In this document: piece by piece, positions 15,228 to 22,554 of the stretch
How the letters are laid out: every line of letters starts with the position of its first letter
Numbering within the stretch: position 1 is the first letter of the stretch
Source: Plasmodium relictum
Taxonomy: Eukaryota; Apicomplexa; Aconoidasida; Haemosporida; Plasmodiidae
Assembly (NCBI RefSeq): GCF_900005765.1
Contig: NC_031964.1
Span: 1 to 29,365, forward strand
Direction of reading: 5' to 3'
DNA: 29,365 bases
Translations under genes and position numbers: made by a program
Notes under the pieces: model-generated
What the model was told of the DNA's origin: nothing
The model's database searches: none
Seen by the model: only the letters and a program-made list of their open reading frames with translations

Positions 15228-15275
15228 TAACACACGGATCTTCAATCCGTTGCTCTACCATTAAGCTATAATGAC
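15204..15275 (-). tRNA. trnF: tRNA-Phe(GAA)
   Basis: Minus strand: acceptor GTCATTA/TTTTGAC with two weak pairs, D arm GCTTAATGGTAGAGC, anticodon stem CGGA/TCCG around TTGAAGA (GAA), T arm ATCAG-TTCAAAT-CTGAT. It is the only minus-strand gene between rps4 and ycf93, and its 3' part lies opposite the end of ORF77. Confidence 0.93.
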
Positions 15276-15292
15276 TTTATACATTTATATTA

Positions 15293-15364
15293 TAGAATAT
15301 AACCAAACGGTTAAGGTAATGAATTTTGATTTCATTAATATAGGTTCAAATCCTATTATTCTAA
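15293..15364 (+). tRNA. trnQ: tRNA-Gln(UUG)
   Basis: Acceptor TAGAATA/TATTCTA, D arm ACCAAACGGTTAAGGT, anticodon stem ATGAA/TTCAT around TTTTGAT (TTG), T arm ATAGG-TTCAAAT-CCTAT. Confidence 0.92.
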
Positions 15365-15368
15365 TTAT

Positions 15369-15439
15369 ATGAATATAATTTAATGATAAAATACAATTTT
15401 ACCAAAATTGTTATAAGAGTTTAAATCTCTTTATTCATA
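15369..15439 (+). tRNA. trnG: tRNA-Gly(ACC)
   Basis: Acceptor ATGAATA/TATTCAT, anticodon stem CAATT/AATTG around TTACCAA (ACC), T arm AAGAG-TTTAAAT-CTCTT. The D loop reads AATGATA in place of the usual AATGG, so the GG that docks with the T loop is lost. ACC is a rare glycine anticodon. It suits the common GGU codon, while GGA can be read by tRNA-Gly(UCC) at 18196. Confidence 0.88.
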
Positions 15440-15455
15440 TATATATTTTAAAATT

Positions 15456-15527
15456 ATGTCTTTAATTTAATGTTAAAATATAAATCTCCAAAATTTATAA
15501 ATAAAGGTTAGAATCCTTTAAGACATG
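15456..15527 (+). tRNA. trnW: tRNA-Trp(CCA)
   Basis: Acceptor ATGTCTT/AAGACAT with G73, anticodon stem TAAAT/ATTTA around CTCCAAA (CCA), T arm AAAGG-TTAGAAT-CCTTT. The CCA anticodon reads UGG only. This fits the use of TGA as a stop in five genes here and argues against TGA meaning tryptophan. Confidence 0.92.
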
Positions 15528-15540
15528 TATATAATAATAT

Positions 15541-15927
15541 ATGAGTTATTTTAATATGATTATTTTATATAAATATAAATTTTTAATAAAAAATAATAAA
15601 ATAAATTTAAATTCAATTTTAAATTTGAAATTTAAAATGTATAATATTAATATACAAATATTAAATAATAAAATATTAGAATATATTAATAAATATAAAA
15701 TAAATTTATTTATAATTTATATTTATTCTGATAAAACTTTTAAAATTTTATATAATTATACTATATTTTATTTATATAAAAAATTTAATAAATTAAATAT
15801 AAAAATTTTCATATATAAAATATTATTATATAAAAAAATACAATTATTTTATTATAATATATATCAATTAATATATATTATATATAATAATGTAAAAAAA
15901 TATTTTAAAAAAAATAAAAATAAATAA
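15541..15927 (+). CDS. rpl11: Ribosomal protein L11, diverged (ORF128)
   Basis: 128 residues, equivalent to the ORF129 of P. falciparum. uL11 binds the GTPase-associated centre of LSU rRNA together with the thiostrepton-binding loop. IIYIYSDKTFKILYNYTIFYLYKK (58-81) follows the family's I.VYADRSFTF...TPPA..LLKKA almost residue for residue, though the prolines that contact thiostrepton are lost. The preceding YNINIQILNNKILEYI (34-49) fits the family's GVNI..FC..FN. The gene follows trnW, as rplK does (after secE-nusG) in many bacteria. The N-terminal glycine/proline-rich signature is gone. An alternative start is M6 at 15556. Confidence 0.72.
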   Translation: MSYFNMIILYKYKFLIKNNKINLNSILNLKFKMYNINIQILNNKILEYINKYKINLFIIYIYSDKTFKILYNYTIFYLYKKFNKLNIKIFIYKILLYKKIQLFYYNIYQLIYIIYNNVKKYFKKNKNK

Positions 15928-15928
15928 C

Positions 15929-18187
15929 ATGATATTAAATAATATTTATTGTACTAAAGAATTAATAATAATTTTTATTAAAGCAGAATATTTAGCATTA
16001 AAATATAATAATTATTTTATAATGCCTATTCATTTAATATTAAGTTTATTATTAACAAATAATTTATGTACAAAATTATTGCAAATAAATAAAAATTTAA
16101 TAAATAAAAAATTAATAAAATTTTTATTAAATAAATATAAATATATTAATAAAAATATTATAAATACAATTTATTCTAATAAAATTATTAATATATTAAA
16201 AACATTAAATAATTTTAATTTTAAAATAAATTCTTTTAGTTTATTACTAATATTATTAAATGAAAATAATTCAGATATAAATTATTTATTAAAATATTTA
16301 AATATAAATTTTAAAAATTTATATTTAACTTATATAAATAACAATATATTCCCTAAAATAATAAAAGAAAAATTAAATGAAATTTTTCATAATAATTTAA
16401 ATAATATATATAAATCTAATATAAATTTTTATAAAAAACAATATATACAATTATTGCAAATTTTAAATTTAAAAATTAAAAAACACATAATATTATTAGG
16501 AGATGAAAAAAATATATTATCATTTATTCAATTATTTATAAAAAATATAAATAATAAAATAGTTCCTATATATTTACAATATACTGAAGTATGGATATTA
16601 AAAGATTTTTTAAATTATGATATTCAATATTTAATATCTAAAATATTAAATATATCTAAATTTTTTATAAATAATAAATATAAATTAATTTTAATTATAA
16701 AAAATATTGAATTATTTTATATAGAAAATAATGATAATAAAATAAATAATAAATTAAATTATTTATATTTATTATTAGAAAAAATAAATAAATATAATAT
16801 ACATATTATAATTATTACAGATAAAAATAAATATAATTATTATTTTAAAGATAATATAAAAAATTTATTCTTTTATAATATTGAAATAAAAGAATTATCT
16901 ATTTTACAAACATTTTTAATAATAAAAAATAATATAAATTATCATAAAATAAATATTAATAATTATTTTATATATGAATTAATAAATTTAAGTAAAAAAT
17001 ATATAAAAGAATCTATTTTACCTATAACACCTTTAATTATATTTGAAAATTTATATTCAAAAAAATATTTAATAACACATAAAATTAAATATTTAAATTT
17101 AAATTATTTATTTACTAAAAAAATAAATTTATATAATAATAAATTAACAATAGAAGATATTAAAAATTCAATAGCTGATTATTTAAATATATCAAAAATA
17201 AAATTATTTAAAAATAATAAAATAACTATACAAGATTTTAAAAAATTAGAAATTAATTTATATAAAAATATACATGGTCAAAATCATATATTTAATAAAA
17301 TTTTACCTTCTATAAAACAAAATTTATTAGGATTAAAATCTAAAAATAAACCAATTGGTAGTTGGATTTTATGTGGACCAAGTGGAACAGGTAAAACTGA
17401 ATTAGCAAAAATATTAGCCAAACAATTATTTGGTTCAGAAACAGAATTAATAAGATTTGATATGAGTGAATATATGGAAAAACATTCTATCTCTAGATTA
17501 ATTGGTTCTCCACCAGGTTATATAGGTTATTCAGAAGGAGGACAATTAACAGAACAAGTATATAAAAAACCATATACAATAATTTTATTTGATGAAATTG
17601 AAAAAGCTCATCCTGATATATATAATATAATGTTACAAATATTAGATGAAGGTAGATTAACTGATACTACTGGTAAATTAATAGATTTTACAAATACTAT
17701 AATTTTATTAACTAGTAACTTAGGATGCCCTAAAAATTATGATATGTATTTAAAAAATAAAAATTATTTATCAAATTTTGATTTAGAACAAATAAATAAA
17801 AATATAAAATTAAGTATTAATAATTATTTTAAACCAGAATTATTAAATAGATTAACTAATATATTAATTTTTAATCCTTTAAATATAAATAATTTATTAT
17901 TAATTTTTAATAAATTTATACAAGAATTAAAAATAAAATTAAATCTAAATAAAATAAATATTAATATATGTATACATAATAAAATTAAATATATCTTAAC
18001 TAAAATATCATATAATCCTTTATATGGAGCTCGTCCTTTAAAAAGAATATTAGAATTAATATTTGATAAATCTATAAGTGATTTATTATTAATTTATAAT
18101 AAACATTATTTTTTACAAAATAAATATATATTATATTATTATTTAAATAAATATTATAATTTAAGTTATAATATTTATTTATCATAA
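15929..18187 (+). CDS. clpC: ClpC-type Hsp100 AAA+ unfoldase
   Basis: 752 residues. Hsp100 proteins use ATP to unfold or pull proteins through a pore; in plastids ClpC feeds the Clp protease and the import motor. The C-terminal AAA+ module is complete: Walker A GPSGTGKT (483-490), the DMSEYMEKHSISRLIGSPPGYIGY pore-loop region, Walker B ILFDEIEKAHP with D555/E556, sensor LLTSN, and the LLNRL and YNPLYGARPLKR motifs. The first AAA+ module is degenerate: at the expected Walker A the protein reads LLGDEKN (189-195), with no GKT. The N-terminal Clp domain is only faint. It starts one base after the stop of the L11-like gene, so the two are probably cotranscribed. Confidence 0.96.
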   Translation: MILNNIYCTKELIIIFIKAEYLALKYNNYFIMPIHLILSLLLTNNLCTKLLQINKNLINKKLIKFLLNKYKYINKNIINTIYSNKIINILKTLNNFNFKINSFSLLLILLNENNSDINYLLKYLNINFKNLYLTYINNNIFPKIIKEKLNEIFHNNLNNIYKSNINFYKKQYIQLLQILNLKIKKHIILLGDEKNILSFIQLFIKNINNKIVPIYLQYTEVWILKDFLNYDIQYLISKILNISKFFINNKYKLILIIKNIELFYIENNDNKINNKLNYLYLLLEKINKYNIHIIIITDKNKYNYYFKDNIKNLFFYNIEIKELSILQTFLIIKNNINYHKININNYFIYELINLSKKYIKESILPITPLIIFENLYSKKYLITHKIKYLNLNYLFTKKINLYNNKLTIEDIKNSIADYLNISKIKLFKNNKITIQDFKKLEINLYKNIHGQNHIFNKILPSIKQNLLGLKSKNKPIGSWILCGPSGTGKTELAKILAKQLFGSETELIRFDMSEYMEKHSISRLIGSPPGYIGYSEGGQLTEQVYKKPYTIILFDEIEKAHPDIYNIMLQILDEGRLTDTTGKLIDFTNTIILLTSNLGCPKNYDMYLKNKNYLSNFDLEQINKNIKLSINNYFKPELLNRLTNILIFNPLNINNLLLIFNKFIQELKIKLNLNKININICIHNKIKYILTKISYNPLYGARPLKRILELIFDKSISDLLLIYNKHYFLQNKYILYYYLNKYYNLSYNIYLS

Positions 18188-18195
18188 ATATTTTA

Positions 18196-18267
18196 ACAAA
18201 TATAGTTTAATAGGTAAAACATTAATTTTCCAAATTAAAATTATGGATTCAATTTCCATTATTTGTA
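18196..18267 (+). tRNA. trnG: tRNA-Gly(UCC)
   Basis: Acceptor ACAAATA/TATTTGT with A73, D arm GTTTAATAGG, anticodon stem TTAAT/ATTAA around TTTCCAA (TCC), T arm ATGGA-TTCAATT-TCCAT. It serves GGA and GGG, complementing the ACC tRNA at 15369. Confidence 0.92.
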
Positions 18268-18294
18268 TTATATTTAATAATAAATATTATAAAA

Positions 18295-18519
18295 ATGAAA
18301 AAAATTTATTTATATTCTAAATCTAATAAAACAAAATATAAAACTTATAAAATAAATCTAATTATTAAAAATAATATTATTAAATTAGGAATTTATAATC
18401 CTAATTTAAATATAATATCTTGTATATATTATATATTATTGAAATATTTAAAATATGGTTTTATTTTAAATAAAAATATATTAAAAATTTTATTATATAA
18501 TATAAAAAAAAATAATTAA
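18295..18519 (+). CDS. Candidate diverged ribosomal protein S16 (ORF74)
   Basis: 74 residues, equivalent to the unassigned ORF79 of P. falciparum. bS16 binds SSU rRNA and is about 80 residues. The match is good across the whole length: a basic N-terminus (KKIYLYSKSNKTKYKTYKI) like the family's IRL.R.G.KK.P.Y.I; IIKLGIYNPN at residues 28-37 against IE.LGFYNP; and YYILLKYLKYGFILNKNILKILL at 45-67 against a helix, the G-A turn and T..V..LL. The gene lies between trnG and trnS, and its stop shares one base with trnS. The call is from my reading, not from a search. Confidence 0.7.
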   Translation: MKKIYLYSKSNKTKYKTYKINLIIKNNIIKLGIYNPNLNIISCIYYILLKYLKYGFILNKNILKILLYNIKKNN

Positions 18520-18604
18520 GAGAAATGACAGAGAGGTTTATTGTATTTGATTTGAGATCAAAAAAATATTTTATATTTCATGGGTTCGAATCCCATTTTC
18601 TCTT
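18519..18604 (+). tRNA. trnS: tRNA-Ser(UGA)
   Basis: Acceptor AGAGAAA/TTTCTCT, anticodon stem TTTGA/TCAAA around TTTGAGA (TGA), a long variable arm, T arm ATGGG-TTCGAAT-CCCAT. It reads UCN codons. Its first base is the last base of the preceding ORF's stop codon, so RNA processing must cut exactly there. Confidence 0.93.
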
Positions 18605-18635
18605 TATCATTTTATATATAATAAATAATAAAAAT

Positions 18636-18953
18636 ATGATATTTAATTTTTATTCTAAATTAAAAAAAAATTTTTTATTAAAAAAATTTAAAAATATACA
18701 AATAAAAAAATATAAAATTAATAAAAATATATATATAAAAAAATTAAATATTTTATTAAAAAGTAAAAATTCAAATTTATTTATTTATAATATAATAAAT
18801 TATAATTATAAAAATATAAAATTATTATATATAATAATTAATAAATATAATCTATTTTTATTTAAAATAATACATTTTTGGTATACATTATTATACTATA
18901 AAATAAATCATAATTATATAAATATAATAAAAATAATATTTACATATTTTTAA
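18636..18953 (+). CDS. ycf93: Ycf93 (ORF105), small membrane protein
   Basis: 105 residues from the ATG at 18636. The open frame reaches back into trnS, but that part is tRNA. The length equals the ORF105 of P. falciparum, published as Ycf93, a small apicoplast-encoded membrane protein conserved in Apicomplexa and of unknown function. The N-terminal half is basic; the C-terminal part (residues about 63-105) has hydrophobic stretches around YIIINKYNLFLFKIIHFWY that could span a membrane once. It is the last plus-strand gene, and its 3' end overlaps the end of rps2 by 14 nt. Confidence 0.82.
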   Translation: MIFNFYSKLKKNFLLKKFKNIQIKKYKINKNIYIKKLNILLKSKNSNLFIYNIINYNYKNIKLLYIIINKYNLFLFKIIHFWYTLLYYKINHNYINIIKIIFTYF

Positions 18954-19623
18954 TTTTACTATGAATAATTGATGTATATATTATTTTATATATTAATTTT
19001 AAAGAGTTATAATTATTATAATTACCTAATATTTTAATATTTATATTACTTGAATCTAAACTTAAATTTATAAAACTTATTAAAATTAATTTTAATTTTA
19101 AAATTTCTTTTAAAATTAAATTATTAGTATAATTTGTCAAAAATATATATCTAGGTAAATTAAACATAAATTTAATACCTATAAATTTTAAATATAATTT
19201 ATTATAAATAATATTTAAAATATTAATACATTTTCTAGATAATATATTAATAAAATATTTATTATTTAATATAATATGTAACCATAAAAAAATTATAATT
19301 TTTTTCTTAAATATATACCAATTAGTCAATAATCCAGGTATCCATTTATTAATATAATAATTTTTTGTTAAATTACATATTTTAATTATAAAATTTGATA
19401 TTAAATTATTATTATTTATAAATAAAATTTTTTTATTTATAAAAAATATATTATAAATATATAAATATAATTTATATAAATATATAGCTATTAAAGTAAA
19501 ATTTAATATACAATTATTATACTTAATTTTATAAATAAATTTATAATTATTTATATGTATATTATTAATATTATTTCCTATATAAATTTTAGATTTTAAT
19601 AAATCTTTAAAAGTAATAAACAT
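18940..19623 (-). CDS. rps2: Ribosomal protein S2
   Basis: uS2 sits on the solvent side of the small subunit beside S1/S3. The diagnostic segment is NKWIPGLLTNWYIFKKKI (residues about 92-109; family RWLGG.LTN...I). Later LPRYIFLTNY and a region like the family's GIP.....D matches weakly. Length 227 (family about 230-240). It ends the rpoB-rpoC1-rpoC2-rps2 series, the order of red algal plastids and cyanobacteria; tsf, often next there, is absent. It converges on ycf93. Confidence 0.92.
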   Translation of the reverse strand: MFITFKDLLKSKIYIGNNINNIHINNYKFIYKIKYNNCILNFTLIAIYLYKLYLYIYNIFFINKKILFINNNNLISNFIIKICNLTKNYYINKWIPGLLTNWYIFKKKIIIFLWLHIILNNKYFINILSRKCINILNIIYNKLYLKFIGIKFMFNLPRYIFLTNYTNNLILKEILKLKLILISFINLSLDSSNINIKILGNYNNYNSLKLIYKIIYTSIIHSKIKNM

Positions 19624-19641
19624 AATTTTTATTTAATTTAA

Positions 19642-20964
19642 TTATTGAGTAAAATATCTATACCATCCATTACCTATAGGTAATAAATCAGTCATTATGA
19701 TTTTAGATTTTATATCTATTAACCAATCAATTTTATTATTTAATATATTTAAATTTATTATTTTAAATGTATTTTGAAAACTTATATTAGATAAAAAACC
19801 TGAATTAGCTAAAATTGATTTTGTAATACCTAAAATAATAGGTTTATATTTATAAATATATTTATTATTTAAAATTAAAGAATAATTAATTATATTTATT
19901 AAATATAAAGGTATAATATCATTGTATTTAAATATTTTAAAATTATGAGAAATTATTTTAATACATGATAACATTTTTTTTATAATAAGTTCAAAATATA
20001 TAGATGGTAAATATATATTTTGATAATTATATTGTTTTATTATAGATTCTAATAAAATATTATATATATATATAAAAGAACTTTTACATGATTGATAAAT
20101 ATTTATAGTTTTTAATAAATAATTAAAATATTTTTCTATATTATTATTTATAGAATAAAAATCTGTATTTAAAGAATATCCACTATATATAATGGAACTT
20201 ATATCTTCAAAAATATATGAATAAAAATTTAATTTATAATTAAAGTAATTTTTTTTATATTTATTACACATATTATATATATATATAATATTATCTAAAT
20301 AATTATAATATTTTATATGAAAAATTATATAAACATCTTTAGAAATAAAAGATATATTATAATTTTTTATATTTTTATTTTCAAATATTATATTAATAGA
20401 TTGTAAACCTATAGTAATATCATTTAAATATAAATTATAAATAATATTATTATTGTAATTATAATAAATCTTATTATTAAAATTATTATTAATTAATAAA
20501 TTTATATAATCATATGAATATATATTAATTTGATTATTATATATAATATAATTATTTTTAAAAATAATATTATTATTTATTAAATTATTATTAATATTAT
20601 ATAAATTTTTTATTAAATATAAATTTAATTTAATATTATATTTATATAAATATTTTATATAATTATTATATATTACAAATAAATTATATTTAGTATCTAA
20701 AATTAAATATTTATACCAATTATATTTAATTATTTCATATAAATATAAAAAATTATTATTTACATTATATAACATTTTATTATTATTAAAACTATTTATA
20801 TTATTATTAATATTTTTACAAAAAATATTATTATTCTTATAAAAAAAATAATTAAATAATAAATTATTTTTAAACTTATAAATATTAATAAAACATTTAT
20901 TTAAATAAAAATATTTAAAATAATTATAATTATAATTCACAATATTAAAATTCATTTTTTTCAT
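19642..20964 (-). CDS. rpoC2: RNA polymerase beta'' subunit, 3' part (second frame)
   Basis: 440 residues. It holds the C-terminal part of beta'', shown by YKPIILGITKSILANSGFLSNISFQNTFKIINLNIL and WLIDIKSKIIMTDLLPIGNGWYR, which match the family's P.LLGITKASL.T.SF.S.ASFQET and the end of beta'. The open frame begins at an ATG overlapping the end of the first rpoC2 frame by 20 nt and is shifted by one base. Either it is translated by re-initiation, or it is joined to the first part by slippage on an A7 run (see findings). Residues 1-300 have no clear motif. The stop is 18 nt before rps2. Confidence 0.92.
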   Translation of the reverse strand: MKKMNFNIVNYNYNYFKYFYLNKCFINIYKFKNNLLFNYFFYKNNNIFCKNINNNINSFNNNKMLYNVNNNFLYLYEIIKYNWYKYLILDTKYNLFVIYNNYIKYLYKYNIKLNLYLIKNLYNINNNLINNNIIFKNNYIIYNNQINIYSYDYINLLINNNFNNKIYYNYNNNIIYNLYLNDITIGLQSINIIFENKNIKNYNISFISKDVYIIFHIKYYNYLDNIIYIYNMCNKYKKNYFNYKLNFYSYIFEDISSIIYSGYSLNTDFYSINNNIEKYFNYLLKTINIYQSCKSSFIYIYNILLESIIKQYNYQNIYLPSIYFELIIKKMLSCIKIISHNFKIFKYNDIIPLYLINIINYSLILNNKYIYKYKPIILGITKSILANSGFLSNISFQNTFKIINLNILNNKIDWLIDIKSKIIMTDLLPIGNGWYRYFTQ

Positions 20965-22537
20965 AAATATTTAAATTAAAATTATTATTTTTAATATAAT
21001 TATAATATAATAATGAATAAAAATTAATATAACTTTTTAAAATATATATAATATTATATTTTTTATTAATATTATTATGATAAATAATCCCTTTATAATT
21101 TAAATTATATAATTTTATATAATTATAATAAAAATAATATGTATAAATATTATAAATTATCCATTTATTATATAAATTTTTAATTATTAATTGTATAACA
21201 TTATTATTATAATATTTAAACATACCATCTACATATTTTAATATAATATTATTTAAATTATTTTTAAAATTTTTAGATATAGAATTATTAACAAAATTAA
21301 ATTTTATAAATTGATTTATTAATATATAATTATATTTAATCAATAAATTTTTAAAATTAAAAATTTTAATACTATTTATTAAAAATATTAAATTTAATTT
21401 TTTATTTTTATATTTTAAAAAATTAAATATAAATTTAAACACTTTCTTTATATTAAATTTTAAATAATATAATTTATATATTAAATGTTTTTTTAATACA
21501 TCATTATTAATTTTATCTTTTAACATAGAATTTATATGAAACGTTCTTAATACCATTTGAGTGCTAGGTTCACTTATAGCTTCACTAGATATAACTCCAA
21601 TATGTTGTCCTAAATTATATTTATATAATTGTTTATAATTTAAACAATTATTACAAATATTATTAAATATAGTACATAAATATAAAGATTTAATATTTAA
21701 ATTTATATATATATTATATTTTAAATTTAATATTTTATTTAAAATATATTTTGTTATATAAATATTTTTTATATTAAAAAAAATACCTGTATTAATATTT
21801 ATTATATTATTTTTTAAAAATTTAAATTTTAATATATTTAAAGGTAATATTATATTACCATATATATCCATATAACATGAATATTTAAATACATAAGGAG
21901 ATTTACAATTTAATTCTTTTATAATAAAATTATTAGTTATATTTATTAAACGTTTTGTTAAATATCCTGAATCTGCTGTTTTTAAAGCTGTATCAAGTAT
22001 ACCTTTTTTAGATCCATAACAAGATAAAATATATTCATATATATTTAATTCATTAATATAATTATTTATAACAGGTTTATCATAAATAATTCCTTGTATA
22101 TTGGAAATATACCCTTTATAACCTATTAATTGTTGTAATTGAGAATATTTTATTTTTATTTTATTATTAAAAAATAAATGTAAATTAGAAAAAATAGGAT
22201 TAATATTTTTATATAAATTATTATTTAATATTTTTTGAATTTTATTAATAATTTTTAAATAATAATAATTATTAAAAAATATATTTATATAATTATTTTT
22301 AAATTCATAATATTTATTTATATATAAATTATTAATTTTACTTTTATATAAAATTAATAAATATATAAAATTAGAAAAATCTTTAATATTTAAAGAATAA
22401 TTATATATAAAACAATATTCAAATCCTAAATATAACAATTCATGTAATATTTTAGAACTCACATTATATTTAAATAATAATAATAATTTTTTTTCTAAAA
22501 TTTTTAAATTATATTTATTAAAAAAATAAAAATACAT
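20945..22537 (-). CDS. rpoC2: RNA polymerase beta'' subunit, 5' part (first frame)
   Basis: 530 residues, the N-terminal part of beta''. Family blocks seen are GYKGYISNIQGIIYDKPV, the YILSCYGSKKG segment and LDTALKTADSGYLTKRL (around residues 180-200, trigger-loop region), and LGQHIGVISSEAISEPSTQM followed by LRTFH (around 310-330), where bacteria have GEP.TQ.TLRTFH. The glycine before EP is serine here. The frame stops just after GAAAAAAATG, where the second frame takes over. It starts 17 nt downstream of rpoC1 on the same strand. Confidence 0.95.
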   Translation of the reverse strand: MYFYFFNKYNLKILEKKLLLLFKYNVSSKILHELLYLGFEYCFIYNYSLNIKDFSNFIYLLILYKSKINNLYINKYYEFKNNYINIFFNNYYYLKIINKIQKILNNNLYKNINPIFSNLHLFFNNKIKIKYSQLQQLIGYKGYISNIQGIIYDKPVINNYINELNIYEYILSCYGSKKGILDTALKTADSGYLTKRLINITNNFIIKELNCKSPYVFKYSCYMDIYGNIILPLNILKFKFLKNNIININTGIFFNIKNIYITKYILNKILNLKYNIYINLNIKSLYLCTIFNNICNNCLNYKQLYKYNLGQHIGVISSEAISEPSTQMVLRTFHINSMLKDKINNDVLKKHLIYKLYYLKFNIKKVFKFIFNFLKYKNKKLNLIFLINSIKIFNFKNLLIKYNYILINQFIKFNFVNNSISKNFKNNLNNIILKYVDGMFKYYNNNVIQLIIKNLYNKWIIYNIYTYYFYYNYIKLYNLNYKGIIYHNNINKKYNIIYILKSYINFYSLLYYNYIKNNNFNLNIYEKNEF

Positions 22538-22554
22538 ATTATTAATTATTAAAA

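Noticed and set aside
18525-18635. Upstream extension of the ycf93 frame
   Set aside because: Those bases are mostly tRNA-Ser(UGA); the ATG at 18636 gives the known 105 residues.
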